From Proteus mirabilis ATCC 29906 (GTDB taxonomy: Bacteria > Pseudomonadota > Gammaproteobacteria > Enterobacterales > Enterobacteriaceae), in assembly GCF_000160755.1 (NCBI RefSeq), contig NZ_GG668580.1, positions 46,781 to 110,780 on the forward strand: a DNA stretch of 64,000 bases, read 5' to 3'. Under the pieces are notes generated by a model. It was not told where the DNA came from, did no database searches, and saw nothing but the letters and a program-made list of their open reading frames with translations. Both the position numbers and the translations under genes were made by a program. Each line of letters begins with the position of its first letter. Positions within the stretch are counted from its first letter, which is position 1. Below, piece by piece: positions 19,773 to 31,052 of this stretch.

Positions 19773-20503
19773 TATTTTTTCACTTTCGCCAGTTGTTCTT
19801 TCACAATAATTTCTAACTGATCATAATCAACAGCACCCGGTAAAATAGTATCACCAATTACCGTCGCTGGCGTACCTTGAATACCCAGTTTACGAGAAAG
19901 CTCTAAGTTATTTTGCAACGTTTTTAAGCTGTCATCAGTTAACTTAATTTTGCTAGTATTAGTGCTCTTCATTGCATCTTCAATACTTGCATTATCTAGC
20001 ATCGTTTTCTTCTGCATCAAACGTTGATGAAGTGCTAAGAATGCTTTTGGATCTTCTTTCCAGACAGAAAGCACCGCCTGAGAGGCTTTAGCAGAGCTTT
20101 CACCTTTAAATGGTAATGGTTTAATGATAACCGCCACATCAGGGTATTGTTCGGTGATCTTTTCTAATAATGGGTCAAAGCGTTTGCAATACGGGCAGTT
20201 ATAATCAGTGAACGACACTAACACTAACTTAGCATCTTTAGCGCCAATACGTGGACTTGCCGCATCGTTGTATAATGCATCATGTTCAGAGGCCAATGCT
20301 TGACGGAACTGTGCTTGTTGCTCATCTGCCTTCTTAGTTTGCAATGCCATGATAGCTTCTTCCAAAATCTCAGGATTACTCACTAAAGTATCACGAACTA
20401 ATGCACGTACTTCTTTTTCTTGAGCTGCATTCAAGGCAGCGGCTTGAACATTTGCACCAAAAAGTAACGAAGAGATAACCAGTGCAGAAAGTGTTTTTTT
20501 CAT
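19772..20503 (-). CDS. scsC: Periplasmic disulfide isomerase ScsC
   Basis: The 243-residue precursor has a signal peptide ending near ANVQA-A, an N-terminal helical region (about 25-70) and a DsbA-like domain with the catalytic motif CPYC (C103, C106) and cis-Pro loop GTPAT. P. mirabilis ScsC is known to trimerise through this kind of N-terminal extension and to act as a disulfide isomerase, so trimerisation is inferred here. ScsB, encoded just upstream, would keep it reduced. The start overlaps the scsB stop by one base. Confidence 0.93.
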   Translation of the reverse strand: MKKTLSALVISSLLFGANVQAAALNAAQEKEVRALVRDTLVSNPEILEEAIMALQTKKADEQQAQFRQALASEHDALYNDAASPRIGAKDAKLVLVSFTDYNCPYCKRFDPLLEKITEQYPDVAVIIKPLPFKGESSAKASQAVLSVWKEDPKAFLALHQRLMQKKTMLDNASIEDAMKSTNTSKIKLTDDSLKTLQNNLELSRKLGIQGTPATVIGDTILPGAVDYDQLEIIVKEQLAKVKK

Positions 20504-22539
20504 TATTGGGCTCCTTTAGCCTCTGAAAGAATAGTTAACATTAGATCTTTATTTAAAAGAGGCGGTAGGATCTCCCCCTCCTTGTTACATGGTCCATAAA
20601 TCTGGTTAAACGGCACGGCGACTTGACCGCGCTGTTTTAAAAATTGGGTGATCTGTTCTGACGGTTTCGTCCAATCCCCTCTTAATGCGACAACATCAGG
20701 CTCTGAAAGTGCCTTTTGCACATCATCGCGTAATAATACATTGTATTTATTTGCTTTGCAGGTAACACACCAATCTGCAGTAACATCAATAAACACCCGT
20801 TTATTTTCAGCTAACGCTTGATGGATAGCCTCTTCTGAGAGTGGTTGCCAATTCACCTGATCTTGCCCCGCCAAGGTCTGAGTATCAGGCTGAGCAATAA
20901 ATAGATAGCTTGTACCACCTAAAATAAGGGTGATCACCATTGAAGCAAATAGCGTTTTTTTGCCGTAATGTTTAGCAATAGCAAAAAGCAAGATCAGGGC
21001 GATAGCCACAAAAATAGCCGCAACAATGCCAATACCAAAATGGGGGATCAATAAAGTGATCAGCCAAATACAAGATAGCAACATCATAAAGCCTAAAACA
21101 ACTCTTAGGCGATTCATCCATTTACCGGGTTTTGGCAACACTTTGGCAATTGATGGAAACATAGCAACCATGATCCATGGTAAACTCATTCCAAGACCTA
21201 ATGCGGTGAAAATTAACCATAACTCACTTAATGGTGCTATCAATGCATAAGCAACCGCAGTCCCCAAGAATGGGGCAGAACACGGTGTGGCAAGCAATGT
21301 AGCAAAAGCCCCTTCCCAGAAATGTCGACTATAACCTTGGCCTCCTGCTGTCGCTATTTTGGTATTCATATTACTTGATAAACGTAATTCAAATAGGCCA
21401 AATAAATTAGCGGTAAAAATAGCCGTGATCAGCACCATAAAGCCAATAAACCAAGGGCTTTGAAACTGTATGCCCCAACCTATTGCTTCTTGGCTGTAGC
21501 GTAATACGGTCATAAACAGCGCTAAGGCCCAGAATGACACTAAAATTCCCACAACAGAAACAGAAAACTGTTTACGAATAGCCCCTGTATCACGTTTTTC
21601 GATATGAAGAATTGAGCCCAATTTCATTGCCAAAACAGGTAACACACAAGGCATTAAATTAAGAATTAAGCCCCCTAACAGCGCAAAGGCTAAAATACTC
21701 CATAATCCAACCCCCGAGTCAGCAGTAGGCAGAGATACGCTATCGCCTTGGCCTATAGTGTCATTGACTTGACGTGAATAGCCATCGTCAGTCACAACAA
21801 AGGAGAGTGGTTTTCCTACAATGTCACCTGCAGCGTCTCCCCAATCATCGGTTACATCGACAGTAACAGATAAATGATCACCTTTTGCTGTTAACTGTGG
21901 AATGCCATATAGCATTCCTTGTGGTGGATCGAGATAAATATTAGGTTGATGCCAGTCACCTTGTTCTCGTTGTAATGAGAGGGTTAATTGACTATTTCGA
22001 TAATCAGATGAAACAGCAGAAATTAATCCACTTGTCACAGGTACTTTGGCCATGGCTTGATTATATTGCCATTCAAAATCAGCGGGAGCAGGCTCGTTTA
22101 AATCCAGATTTAATGAGTAATCAGTTAAAATACAGACATTACTACAGGTTGAAAGTGTTAATACCCCATTTAAGTTATCGCTATCGACAGATTTTAGTTC
22201 AATGGGGAAGACGACTTCTTTATCGTAACCTTGGGTATGAATACCTGCGACATCAAAAGCGGAAGGTGATGGCCAATGCCATATCATATCAGACACAGAT
22301 TGCGTCCAATTAATTTCAGGTGCTACGCCACCTTCTCCGGGAGAGCGCCAATATGTTTTCCAGCCCGGCGCTAATTGCACCTCAAGCAATATTTTAACAT
22401 CGCCTGTCGATGACTTGTCAGCCGTAGCCCTAACCTGAGCATGATCATTGTCTGGCATAGTTAGCCAACCTGTATCGGCGGCTAATGAAGATAATGAAAA
22501 TAGCATCAACATCAATGCTATTAAAAAAGAACGAACCAT
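20503..22539 (-). CDS. scsB: DsbD-like transmembrane thiol reductase ScsB
   Basis: The 678-residue protein passes electrons from cytoplasmic thioredoxin to periplasmic ScsC. It has a signal peptide, an N-terminal domain (about 20-265), a membrane domain (LMPCVLPVLAMKLG and ATPCSAPFLGTA each carry one of the paired cysteines) and a C-terminal thioredoxin domain with DWCVTCK. That is the DsbD plan with a longer alpha domain, which fits ScsB rather than DsbD. It is followed directly by scsC and scsD. Confidence 0.92.
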   Translation of the reverse strand: MVRSFLIALMLMLFSLSSLAADTGWLTMPDNDHAQVRATADKSSTGDVKILLEVQLAPGWKTYWRSPGEGGVAPEINWTQSVSDMIWHWPSPSAFDVAGIHTQGYDKEVVFPIELKSVDSDNLNGVLTLSTCSNVCILTDYSLNLDLNEPAPADFEWQYNQAMAKVPVTSGLISAVSSDYRNSQLTLSLQREQGDWHQPNIYLDPPQGMLYGIPQLTAKGDHLSVTVDVTDDWGDAAGDIVGKPLSFVVTDDGYSRQVNDTIGQGDSVSLPTADSGVGLWSILAFALLGGLILNLMPCVLPVLAMKLGSILHIEKRDTGAIRKQFSVSVVGILVSFWALALFMTVLRYSQEAIGWGIQFQSPWFIGFMVLITAIFTANLFGLFELRLSSNMNTKIATAGGQGYSRHFWEGAFATLLATPCSAPFLGTAVAYALIAPLSELWLIFTALGLGMSLPWIMVAMFPSIAKVLPKPGKWMNRLRVVLGFMMLLSCIWLITLLIPHFGIGIVAAIFVAIALILLFAIAKHYGKKTLFASMVITLILGGTSYLFIAQPDTQTLAGQDQVNWQPLSEEAIHQALAENKRVFIDVTADWCVTCKANKYNVLLRDDVQKALSEPDVVALRGDWTKPSEQITQFLKQRGQVAVPFNQIYGPCNKEGEILPPLLNKDLMLTILSEAKGAQ

Positions 22540-22619
22540 AGCAACTCCCTAAAAAATCCTCTAACGCTACACATAAAACAACGCCTCAATATAAGACGTA
22601 TTATTGAGTTAAAGCGCTA

Positions 22620-23009
22620 CTAATCCCTTAGAATACAGTAATGAAGGTGAAGCCTTATTCGTGGAGGTGGGTGATGTTGTTTTTTCTGGCTACGTTGACG
22701 AGAAACATAAATGGCAGCCATACCAAATAAAAGTAATACCGCCCAAGTATAAAAAAGCGGTTCAATCGCTAAAGGAGGAATCGATAAGAGTGATTTAGCA
22801 CTTAATTCGCAGGTTGAAAGTGAATATTTCCCTTCACTTGCATTTTGTTGCTCTGCAATTGGCGTCGAGAATGAGGACTGTGTTTGCGAAACAGCAGATG
22901 CTAAGCGCTCACTAATCACATGAGCCCCCATAGAGCGCTGAACAATACAACACAAGATCAGCAATACTGTTATCAACACTAGCCAGCGACCTGACCGCCA
23001 ATTATGCAT
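22620..23009 (-). CDS. scsA: Small membrane protein ScsA-like
   Basis: The protein of about 129 residues has an N-terminal hydrophobic segment, a Ser/Gln-rich periplasmic stretch, a second membrane segment (YTWAVLLLFGMAAIYV) and a basic C-terminus with PPPRIRLHLHYC. Length, topology and its place 80 bp ahead of scsB fit ScsA. The ATG at 23009 is preferred because GAGGAAAT lies at ideal spacing; the ATG at 23021 is possible but would have the Shine-Dalgarno sequence inside the coding region. Its molecular function is not established. Confidence 0.65.
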   Translation of the reverse strand: MHNWRSGRWLVLITVLLILCCIVQRSMGAHVISERLASAVSQTQSSFSTPIAEQQNASEGKYSLSTCELSAKSLLSIPPLAIEPLFYTWAVLLLFGMAAIYVSRQRSQKKQHHPPPRIRLHLHYCILRD

Positions 23010-23021
23010 AGATTTCCTCAT

Positions 23022-23365
23022 TTGTTGACCTGCTATCTTAACGGTAATCTACAGACAAACAACTCCTTAAGATAAACTTTACAAATTCTTTTCTTTTTTA
23101 GATTAACGCCTTTTTCTTCTTTGTTCTTTTTAACCTTTAACTTCTCATGGTTATTACCATAATAATTTTAAATATTGAAAATCACTTCCAAAAAACATTG
23201 AACAATTTTTTATTTCATCCTTTTATTGAGAGATAGCTCTCGTATTTGGAATATGGCACTTCCCAACCGTATGTTATTTGTTCTATTTATTAACATTATC
23301 AAAACAAATTAAAACAAAAAAGTAACACAAAGCAACACATCAATATCACCACGACAGGAGTTATT
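23022..23365. other. Divergent intergenic region scsA / gltI
   Basis: This AT-rich stretch must hold the divergent promoters of scsABCD and gltIJKL. I could not identify a convincing operator, hairpin or small gene in it. Confidence 0.5.
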
Positions 23366-24259
23366 ATGCGCATGCGTAAACTAGCATTATCATTAATGAT
23401 TTTAGGGGCTGCAGGAGCTGTGCAAGCAGAAGAACTCACTGGTACCTTAAAAAAAATCAACGATAACGATATTATTATTGTTGGTCATCGTGAATCCTCT
23501 GTTCCTTTTTCATACTACGATAATCAACAAAAAGTGGTCGGATACTCTCAAGACTATTCCAACCTGATTGTTGAGGCAGTAAAAGAAAAATTAGGCAAAC
23601 CTAACCTACAAGTTCGTCTTATCCCTATCACTTCTCAGAATCGAATTCCACTATTACAAAATGGTACATTTGACTTTGAGTGTGGCTCAACGACCAATAA
23701 TCTCGCTCGCCAACAACAAGCTGATTTCTCGAATACTATTTTTATTGTTGGTACACGTTTACTTGCGAAAAAAGACAGTGGAATTAAAGATTTTGCTGAT
23801 CTTGCGGGCAAAAATGTGGTTGTTACGTCAGGCACCACATCTGAAATGTTACTCAACAAGCTCAATGATGAGAAAAAAATGAATATGCGCATTATTAGCG
23901 CAAAAGATCATGGCGACTCATTCCGTACACTTGAATCAGGGCGTGCCGTTGCTTTTATGATGGATGACGCCTTATTAGCGGGTGAACGTGCTAAAGCGAA
24001 AAAACCTGCGTTATGGGAGATTGTGGGAACACCTCAATCGGAAGAAGCTTATGGCTGTATGTTACGCAAAGGTGATACACAATTTAAGTCGTTAATTGAT
24101 GAAACCATTGCTAATGCGCAAAAATCTGGCGCAGCAGAAAAATCGTTCAATCGTTGGTTTAATGCCCCAATTCCACCGAAAAACCTCAATTTAGAATTCA
24201 CTATCTCGGATGAAATGAAAGCACTGTTTGCATCACCAAATGATAAAGCATTGAACTAA
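23366..24259 (+). CDS. gltI: Glutamate/aspartate periplasmic binding protein
   Basis: The 297-residue precursor begins with a signal peptide (MRMRKLALSLMILGAAGAVQ, then AEE). The mature part is a type II periplasmic binding protein for amino acids; it begins LTGTLKKINDNDIIIVGHRE and carries DFECGSTTNN and VVTSGTTSEM. It delivers glutamate and aspartate to the GltJK-GltL ABC importer. AGGAG lies before the ATG. A hairpin with a T tract lies between this gene and gltJ, which would favour excess binding protein over the membrane genes. Confidence 0.95.
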   Translation: MRMRKLALSLMILGAAGAVQAEELTGTLKKINDNDIIIVGHRESSVPFSYYDNQQKVVGYSQDYSNLIVEAVKEKLGKPNLQVRLIPITSQNRIPLLQNGTFDFECGSTTNNLARQQQADFSNTIFIVGTRLLAKKDSGIKDFADLAGKNVVVTSGTTSEMLLNKLNDEKKMNMRIISAKDHGDSFRTLESGRAVAFMMDDALLAGERAKAKKPALWEIVGTPQSEEAYGCMLRKGDTQFKSLIDETIANAQKSGAAEKSFNRWFNAPIPPKNLNLEFTISDEMKALFASPNDKALN

Positions 24260-24332
24260 CAATGCATATAAGTAATTGATGCAAAATTAATAATTATAAA
24301 GTATCTGTTGGACAGACAGATCAGTGAAGTTT

Positions 24333-24361
24333 GGGGCAGCCGTTCCCTGCCCCATTTTTTT
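24333..24361 (+). terminator. Leaky terminator between gltI and gltJ
   Basis: GGGGCAG (24333-24339) and CTGCCCC (24347-24353) form a stem with a seven-base loop, followed by A and seven T. The gltJ ribosome binding site comes right after it, so it probably reduces, rather than stops, transcription into gltJKL. Confidence 0.75.
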
Positions 24362-24377
24362 CACCGGAGGTGAAATC

Positions 24378-25118
24378 ATGTCGATTGATTGGGATTGGGG
24401 GATATTCTTCCAAGAAGCCCCTTTTGGAAATACCACTTACTTAGGTTGGCTTATTTCAGGCTTTCAAGTTACTGTCGCTTTATCTCTTTGTGCTTGGATC
24501 ATTGCTTTTATTGTCGGCTCTTTTTTTGGTATTTTACGAACCGTACCTAATCGCTTGCTCTCTAGTTTAGGGGCTATCTATGTTGAACTATTTCGTAACG
24601 TCCCCCTGATTGTACAATTCTTCACATGGTATTTAGTGATCCCTGAACTCTTACCACAAGCTATTGGTGATTGGTTCAAAATGGACTTAACGCCGAATAT
24701 CCAATTCTTTGTCTCTTCAGCACTCTGTTTAGGTTTGTTTACCGCAGCGCGCATGTGTGAACAGGTGCGGGCGGCAATCAATTCATTACCAAGAGGACAA
24801 AAAGCAGCAGGCTTAGCACTAGGCTTAACACTGCCACAAACCTACCGCTATGTTTTATTACCTAATGCTTATCGCGTCATTATTCCGCCAATGACCTCTG
24901 AAATGCTGAACTTAGTCAAAAACTCTGCAATCGCCTCAACGATTGGCCTGATTGATATGGCTGCGCAAGCGAATAAATTATTAGATTATTCAGCTAAAGC
25001 TTATGAATCCTTTACCGCTATCACGCTAGCCTATGTCTTTATTAACGTCATTATTATGTTGATTATGCACTGGTTAGAAAAACGGGTGCGTTTACCTGGC
25101 ACAGCAGGAGGTCAATAA
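24378..25118 (+). CDS. gltJ: Glutamate/aspartate ABC transporter permease GltJ
   Basis: This 246-residue inner-membrane permease has several hydrophobic helices and the amino-acid ABC permease loop around [20 protein letters not shown]. The ATG at 24378 ([11 protein letters not shown]) has GGAGG at ideal spacing; the open frame from 24324 begins inside the terminator hairpin and is rejected. The stop overlaps the gltK start (ATG within AATAATG). It forms the channel with GltK. Confidence 0.95.
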   Translation: MSIDWDWGIFFQEAPFGNTTYLGWLISGFQVTVALSLCAWIIAFIVGSFFGILRTVPNRLLSSLGAIYVELFRNVPLIVQFFTWYLVIPELLPQAIGDWFKMDLTPNIQFFVSSALCLGLFTAARMCEQVRAAINSLPRGQKAAGLALGLTLPQTYRYVLLPNAYRVIIPPMTSEMLNLVKNSAIASTIGLIDMAAQANKLLDYSAKAYESFTAITLAYVFINVIIMLIMHWLEKRVRLPGTAGGQ

Positions 25119-25792
25119 TGTACGAGTTTGACTGGAGTTCTGTTGTTCCTAGCCTACCTTTTTTAATGGATGGCATGGTCATTACTTTAAAAATCACCAT
25201 AACAGCAATTGTTATCGGTATTTTATGGGGAACAATACTTGCAGTGATGCGCTTATCTACTTTTAAGCCCATCAGTTGGTTTGCGGCCGCTTACGTTAAT
25301 ACCTTTCGTTCTATTCCTTTAGTGATGGTATTACTGTGGTTCTATTTAATTGTGCCTAACATATTACAAAATGTTCTAGGCCTTTCACCAAAAAGTGATA
25401 TCCGTTTAATTTCAGCAATGGTAGCGTTCTCTCTATTTGAAGCTGCTTATTACTCTGAAATCATCAGAGCAGGTATACAAAGTATCAGTAAAGGCCAGTT
25501 TTCAGCATCCTTAGCTTTAGGAATGACAAAATCACAAACGATGCGTTTAGTGATTTTACCTCAAGCATTTCGTGCCATGATCCCTTTATTGCTCACACAA
25601 GGTATCGTTTTATTTCAAGATACCTCACTCGTGTATGTATTAAGTCTGACCGATTTTTTCCGAACAGCGGCAAATATTGGTGAGCGTGATGGCACACAGG
25701 TTGAAATGATCCTTTTTGCTGGTTTTGTCTACTTTATAATTAGTTTCTCCGCTTCAATGTTAGTGAACTTTCTTAAAAAAAGGACTACTTAG
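25118..25792 (+). CDS. gltK: Glutamate/aspartate ABC transporter permease GltK
   Basis: The 224-residue partner permease of GltJ has the conserved coupling loop [20 protein letters not shown], which contacts the ATPase. It starts at the last base of gltJ and ends directly before gltL, so the three genes are tightly coupled. Confidence 0.95.
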   Translation: MYEFDWSSVVPSLPFLMDGMVITLKITITAIVIGILWGTILAVMRLSTFKPISWFAAAYVNTFRSIPLVMVLLWFYLIVPNILQNVLGLSPKSDIRLISAMVAFSLFEAAYYSEIIRAGIQSISKGQFSASLALGMTKSQTMRLVILPQAFRAMIPLLLTQGIVLFQDTSLVYVLSLTDFFRTAANIGERDGTQVEMILFAGFVYFIISFSASMLVNFLKKRTT

Positions 25793-26518
25793 ATGATTTC
25801 CCTAAAAGATGTATCCAAATGGTATGGTCAGTTTCAAGTACTGACAGATTGTTCCACTGAAGTGAAAAAGGGGGAAGTTGTTGTTGTCTGTGGACCTTCA
25901 GGATCAGGTAAATCGACGCTTATCAAAACCGTTAATGGTTTAGAGCCTATACAACAAGGTGAAATCCTAGTAAATGATATAAAAGTCAATGATAAACGAA
26001 CTGATTTAGCTAAGTTACGAGCCAAAGTTGGTATGGTGTTTCAACACTTTGAATTATTTCCTCACCTTTCCATTATTGAAAATCTTACACTAGCGCAAGT
26101 GAAAGTCCTTAATAGAGAGAAAGGTGCAGCAAAAGAGAAAGGGCTAAAATTATTAGAGCGCGTAGGCTTAGCCAACCACGCTAATAAATACCCTGCTCAA
26201 CTTTCTGGTGGTCAACAACAACGCGTTGCTATTGCTCGTGCTTTATGTATGGATCCTATTGCGATGCTATTTGATGAACCCACATCCGCACTTGATCCTG
26301 AAATGATTAATGAAGTTCTTGATGTTATGGTTGAGCTGGCTAATGAAGGCATGACCATGATGGTGGTTACACACGAAATGGGCTTTGCTAAAAAAGTTGC
26401 TGACCGTATTATTTTTATGGATGAAGGTCGTATTGTCGAAGATAGCCCGAAAAATGACTTCTTTGATAATCCTAAATCAGAAAGGGCTAAAGATTTCCTA
26501 GCTAAAATCTTACATTAA
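25793..26518 (+). CDS. gltL: Glutamate/aspartate ABC transporter ATPase GltL
   Basis: The 241-residue ATPase has Walker [10 protein letters not shown] (about residues 34-42), Q-loop [10 protein letters not shown], signature LSGGQQQR, Walker [13 protein letters not shown] and switch His in VVTHEM. It powers GltIJK. The start follows the gltK stop without a gap. A 12-bp inverted repeat at 26556-26587 lies past its end. Confidence 0.96.
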   Translation: MISLKDVSKWYGQFQVLTDCSTEVKKGEVVVVCGPSGSGKSTLIKTVNGLEPIQQGEILVNDIKVNDKRTDLAKLRAKVGMVFQHFELFPHLSIIENLTLAQVKVLNREKGAAKEKGLKLLERVGLANHANKYPAQLSGGQQQRVAIARALCMDPIAMLFDEPTSALDPEMINEVLDVMVELANEGMTMMVVTHEMGFAKKVADRIIFMDEGRIVEDSPKNDFFDNPKSERAKDFLAKILH

Positions 26519-26555
26519 TCTTCAATTTTCTTTTTCATCCCACTCACTTTTCCCC

Positions 26556-26587
26556 TTTGCTGGCATGAATTATTACATGCCAGCAAA
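26556..26587. terminator. Hairpin after gltL
   Basis: TTTGCTGGCATG and CATGCCAGCAAA are a perfect 12-base inverted repeat around AATTATTA. A strong T tract is missing, so its efficiency as a terminator is uncertain. Confidence 0.6.
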
Positions 26588-26877
26588 ATATCGCTAAAAA
26601 TAATCATCAACCTTTGATGACGCAACACAGTAGCAATTAATTCATTTTTATTGCAATAATTAGGCTAACCGCTTGAAAATCTTGCATTTATCATTAACAA
26701 AAAAATGCTGTTTTCGCGCTATCTCGCCATTGTGGCAAAAAAGTTATGCAAACAATGGCTTTCCTTGAGATCAATAGTTGTGGCTATTAGACAAAATCAG
26801 CTATGCTATGCAAGTCTTAATTCATCATAGCGGTTACCCTTCGGTAGCCATTAATTCACCATAGGATTATCGGTGCC
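26588..26877 (+). other. leuS upstream region
   Basis: This AT-rich leader has a small imperfect hairpin (GGTTACC with GGTAGCC, 26832-26849) near the leuS start. I saw no leucine-rich leader peptide or T-box. A promoter must be present, but no single match stands out. Confidence 0.4.
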
Positions 26878-29460
26878 ATGCAAGAACAATATCGTCCCGA
26901 AGATATAGAGCAAACTATCCAGGAACACTGGGAAAAGAACAATACATTTAAAGTGACAGAAGATAATAACAAAGAAAAATATTACTGCCTGTCAATGCTA
27001 CCTTATCCTTCTGGTCGACTACACATGGGACACGTCCGTAACTACACCATTGGTGACGTGATTTCCCGTTATCAACGTATGTTGGGTAAAAACGTCTTAC
27101 AACCTATTGGTTGGGATGCGTTTGGTTTACCTGCAGAAGGTGCTGCCGTAAAAAATAACACTGCACCTGCACCGTGGACTTATGAAAATATCAATTATAT
27201 GAAAGGCCAGTTAAAAAAACTGGGCTTTGGTTATGATTGGGATCGTGAAGTCACCACCTGTACACCAGAATATTATCGTTGGGAACAGTGGTTTTTCACT
27301 AAGCTGTATGAAAAAGGTTTAGTGTATAAAAAAACCTCTGCTGTAAACTGGTGCCCACACGACTTAACCGTACTGGCTAACGAACAAGTCATCGATGGTT
27401 GTTGCTGGCGTTGCGACACCCCTGTCGAGCGCAAAGAAATTCCACAGTGGTTTATTAAAATCACCGATTATGCTGAAGAGCTGTTAAACGACTTAGATAC
27501 GTTAGATGAATGGCCAGAACAAGTTAAAACCATGCAACGTAACTGGATTGGCCGGTCTGAAGGTGTAGAAATTACCTTTGATGTCGCAGATAGCGACGAT
27601 ACCATGACCGTATATACCACACGTCCAGATACCTTTATGGGTGTCACTTATGTTGCTGTGGCCGCCGGTCATCCATTAGCTCAAAAAGCCGCTCAAAATA
27701 ATCCTGAAATTCAGCACTTCATTGATGAATGCCGTAACATGAAGATGGCAGAAGCTGAAATGGCAACCATGGAGAAAAAAGGTATTGCTACAGGTCTGTA
27801 TGCTATTCATCCATTAACCCAAGAGAAAGTCGCTATTTGGGTAGCCAACTTTGTCCTAATGGAATACGGTACAGGTGCAGTTATGGCCGTTCCAGGCCAC
27901 GATGAACGCGACTGGGAATTTGCCACTAAATATGGTTTGCCGATTAAAGCGGTTATTGCTGATGCAGAAGGTAACCAACCTGACTTATCAACAGGCGCTC
28001 TGACTGAGAAAAATAGCCTGATTAACTCTGGTGAATTCTCAGGACTTGATAACCAAGCTGGTTTTAATGCTATTGCAGATAAACTTACTGCAATGGGTGT
28101 GGGTGAACGTAAAGTGAATTACCGTTTACGTGACTGGGGTGTTTCTCGTCAACGTTATTGGGGTGCGCCAATTCCAATGGCGACCTTAGAAGATGGTACC
28201 GTTGTTCCAGTTCCTGATGACCAATTACCGGTTATTTTACCAGAAGATGTGAAAATGGACGGCATTACCAGTCCAATTAAAGCGGATCCTGAGTGGGCTA
28301 AAACAACGATTAATGGTCAACCAGCGCTACGTGAAACAGATACTTTTGATACCTTTATGGAATCTTCTTGGTATTACGCACGTTATACCTGCCCTGATTA
28401 CGACAAGGGAATGTTAGATCCAAAAGCTGCTAACTATTGGTTACCGGTTGACTGGTACATTGGTGGTATTGAACACGCTATCATGCACCTGATGTATTTC
28501 CGTTTCTTCCATAAATTGATGCGTGATGCTGGTTTAGTTAATTCTGATGAACCTGCTAAACGCTTACTGTGCCAAGGCATGGTATTAGCAGATGCATTTT
28601 ATTATACCGGTGAAGATGGCGCTCGCCATTGGGTCTCTCCTGCAGAAGCGATTGTTGAACGTGATGAAAAAAATCGCATCATCAAAGCAACTGACAGTGC
28701 AGGCCATGAACTGACTTACGCTGGTATGAGCAAAATGTCTAAATCAAAAAATAACGGCATCGACCCACAAACCATGGTTGAGCGTTATGGTGCTGATACC
28801 GTACGTCTATTTATGATGTTTGCTGCACCACCAGAATTAACACTTGAGTGGCAAGAATCAAGTGTTGAAGGTGCGAACCGTTTCTTACGTCGTTTATGGC
28901 GTTTAGTTCATGAGCATACCGAAAAAGGAACGACTCAATCACTTGATTTGGCAACATTAACCACAGAGCAAAAAGACTTACGTCGCGATTTACACAAAAC
29001 TATCGCCAAAGTTTCTGATGATGTAGGTCGCCGCTTAGCATTCAATACGGCTATTGCTGCGATTATGGAGTTAATGAATAAATTAACCCGTGCACCACAA
29101 GAGACGGAGCAAGATCGTGCTTTAATGCAAGAAGCATTAGAAGCGGTGGTACGTATGCTTTCTCCTATCATTCCACATGCTTGTTTTGTTATGTGGCAAG
29201 CGTTAGGTGGTAAAGAGGATATTGATGTTGCACCATGGCCTGTTGCTGATGAAGAAGCGATGGTCGATGATACGAAACTTATTATTGTTCAAGTTAATGG
29301 TAAAGTACGTGGTCGTATCACTGTTCCTGCTAATTCAGAAAAAGATTATGTTCAGGAAATGGCAACAAAAGAGTACAGTGTTGCTAAATATTTAGAAAAT
29401 GTCACCGTACGTAAAGTGATTTATGTACCGGGCAAATTACTGAACATCGTTGTTGGCTGA
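26878..29460 (+). CDS. leuS: Leucyl-tRNA synthetase
   Basis: The 860-residue class I synthetase charges tRNA-Leu. The HIGH motif appears as HMGH (residues 49-52) and KMSKS is intact at 619-623. The CP1 editing domain (about 220-420, TTRPDTFMG and [10 protein letters not shown]) and the C-terminal tRNA-binding domain are complete. Length equals E. coli LeuS. lptE follows 12 bp downstream, so leuS-lptE-holA-nadD form an operon. Confidence 0.98.
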   Translation: MQEQYRPEDIEQTIQEHWEKNNTFKVTEDNNKEKYYCLSMLPYPSGRLHMGHVRNYTIGDVISRYQRMLGKNVLQPIGWDAFGLPAEGAAVKNNTAPAPWTYENINYMKGQLKKLGFGYDWDREVTTCTPEYYRWEQWFFTKLYEKGLVYKKTSAVNWCPHDLTVLANEQVIDGCCWRCDTPVERKEIPQWFIKITDYAEELLNDLDTLDEWPEQVKTMQRNWIGRSEGVEITFDVADSDDTMTVYTTRPDTFMGVTYVAVAAGHPLAQKAAQNNPEIQHFIDECRNMKMAEAEMATMEKKGIATGLYAIHPLTQEKVAIWVANFVLMEYGTGAVMAVPGHDERDWEFATKYGLPIKAVIADAEGNQPDLSTGALTEKNSLINSGEFSGLDNQAGFNAIADKLTAMGVGERKVNYRLRDWGVSRQRYWGAPIPMATLEDGTVVPVPDDQLPVILPEDVKMDGITSPIKADPEWAKTTINGQPALRETDTFDTFMESSWYYARYTCPDYDKGMLDPKAANYWLPVDWYIGGIEHAIMHLMYFRFFHKLMRDAGLVNSDEPAKRLLCQGMVLADAFYYTGEDGARHWVSPAEAIVERDEKNRIIKATDSAGHELTYAGMSKMSKSKNNGIDPQTMVERYGADTVRLFMMFAAPPELTLEWQESSVEGANRFLRRLWRLVHEHTEKGTTQSLDLATLTTEQKDLRRDLHKTIAKVSDDVGRRLAFNTAIAAIMELMNKLTRAPQETEQDRALMQEALEAVVRMLSPIIPHACFVMWQALGGKEDIDVAPWPVADEEAMVDDTKLIIVQVNGKVRGRITVPANSEKDYVQEMATKEYSVAKYLENVTVRKVIYVPGKLLNIVVG

Positions 29461-29472
29461 TAAGGAGGCTTA

Positions 29473-30021
29473 GTGCGATATCTATTTTCGCTGTTTTTTG
29501 CGTTAGCGGTGTTGGTCACCGCTGGCTGCGGTTTTCACCTACAAGGTAAAACCCAAGTTCCAGCTGAATTAAAAACGCTTTACCTAAGCTCTGGTGACCC
29601 ATACGGGCCACTGTCTCGTGTAATGCGTCAACAATTGAGATTAAGTGGAGTTCAGCTGGTTGAAACGCCAAAAGCAGATATTCCTGTTCTCAAAATTGTT
29701 GGATCTTCAGAAAATAAAGAGACTGTCTCTGTGTATCAAGACGGTAAATCGGCTGAACGTCAGCTCACTTTTGTCCTAGATGCACAAGTGATTATGCCTG
29801 ATGGAACTATCTACCCTATTTCATCACAGGTTTCACGTCCATTCTTTGATAACCCATTAGAAGCATTAGCTAAAGATGCCGAAAATGATATTATCAAACA
29901 GGAAATGCGTGAACAGGCTACCGCTATCTTAGTACGTAAATTATTGGTGGTTCACAATGCTGAACGCCAAAAAGCGTCAGAGGCAGCTAAAGCGAAACAG
30001 ATAATCTCACCAGCCAAATGA
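29473..30021 (+). CDS. lptE: LPS-assembly lipoprotein LptE
   Basis: The 182-residue outer-membrane lipoprotein plugs LptD and helps insert lipopolysaccharide. A lipoprotein signal peptide ends at VTAGC (acylated C19), and GFHLQG follows as in E. coli LptE. The start is GTG behind AAGGAGG. Its TGA overlaps the holA ATG. Confidence 0.94.
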   Translation: MRYLFSLFFALAVLVTAGCGFHLQGKTQVPAELKTLYLSSGDPYGPLSRVMRQQLRLSGVQLVETPKADIPVLKIVGSSENKETVSVYQDGKSAERQLTFVLDAQVIMPDGTIYPISSQVSRPFFDNPLEALAKDAENDIIKQEMREQATAILVRKLLVVHNAERQKASEAAKAKQIISPAK

Positions 30022-31052
30022 TCCGCCTTTATCCAGAACAACTTAATGCGCAACTCCAAGAGGGGTTGCGCCAAAGTTACCTACTTTGGGGTAATGAACC
30101 GCTATTACTCCAAGAGTCTCAAGATGCCATTCAAACGGTGGCAAAATCACAAGGCTTTACGGAACATTATCAATTTACCCTTGATAACAGCACTGATTGG
30201 AATGAAATATATTCACTCTGCCAGTCACTGAGTCTTTTTTCACAAAAGCAATCTATCTTACTCCATCTTCCTGAAAATGGTCCTAATGCGGCAATGTCAG
30301 AAAAGCTTTTACGCTTATCTCACGAATTGCATGAAGATCTCTTGTTAATTTTACGTGGACATAAATTAACCAAGGCACAGGAAAATAGCGAATGGTTTAA
30401 AACACTCAGCCAGCAAGGTATTTATGTGACTTGCTTAACCCCTGAGTTAGATAAATTACCAAATTGGGTAGCGAGACGCGCCAAGCAAAAAGGCCTTGAG
30501 CTTGATGAACAAGGTAATCAATTACTGTGTTACTGCTATGAAGGAAATTTACTCGCTTTAGCTCAAGCAATTGAACGCCTCTGTTTGCTCTATCCTGATG
30601 GTAAATTAACCCTGCCAAGAGTTGAAGCGGCTGTCAATGATGCCTCTCATTTTACTGCTTATCATTGGATTGATGCATTATTAGCAGGCAAAACCCAACG
30701 GGCATGGCATATCTTGCAGCAACTAAAAAGAGAGGATACTGAACCCGTTATTCTGCTTAGAACATTGCAACGCGAATTAATGCAATTAATTACCTTACAT
30801 CGTAGCGCTAAAACGGCCTCCTTAAAATCCGTTTTCGATCAACATCGGATATGGCAAAACCGACGTCCGATATTTACCGCCGCGTTACAACGTTTGTCAG
30901 AGCATCAATTACTCACTGCCATGCGATTACTTACCCAGATTGAAATAACCCTTAAACAGGATCACGGACAAAACGTTTGGCCTGAACTTCATGCCCTTGG
31001 CTTATTATTATGTGGAAAAGCATTACCGGAAGGATTTATTCGCCATGGCTAG
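30018..31052 (+). CDS. holA: DNA polymerase III delta subunit
   Basis: The 344-residue delta subunit opens the beta clamp within the clamp loader. It opens with [13 protein letters not shown], has [13 protein letters not shown] early on, and a C-terminal helical collar domain ([19 protein letters not shown]). Length matches E. coli HolA. It overlaps lptE by four bases and nadD by eight. Confidence 0.95.
   Translation: MIRLYPEQLNAQLQEGLRQSYLLWGNEPLLLQESQDAIQTVAKSQGFTEHYQFTLDNSTDWNEIYSLCQSLSLFSQKQSILLHLPENGPNAAMSEKLLRLSHELHEDLLLILRGHKLTKAQENSEWFKTLSQQGIYVTCLTPELDKLPNWVARRAKQKGLELDEQGNQLLCYCYEGNLLALAQAIERLCLLYPDGKLTLPRVEAAVNDASHFTAYHWIDALLAGKTQRAWHILQQLKREDTEPVILLRTLQRELMQLITLHRSAKTASLKSVFDQHRIWQNRRPIFTAALQRLSEHQLLTAMRLLTQIEITLKQDHGQNVWPELHALGLLLCGKALPEGFIRHG

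Noticed and set aside
26588..26877. Leucine leader peptide or T-box for leuS
   Set aside because: No Leu-rich short frame and no T-box consensus could be found; only a small imperfect hairpin is present.
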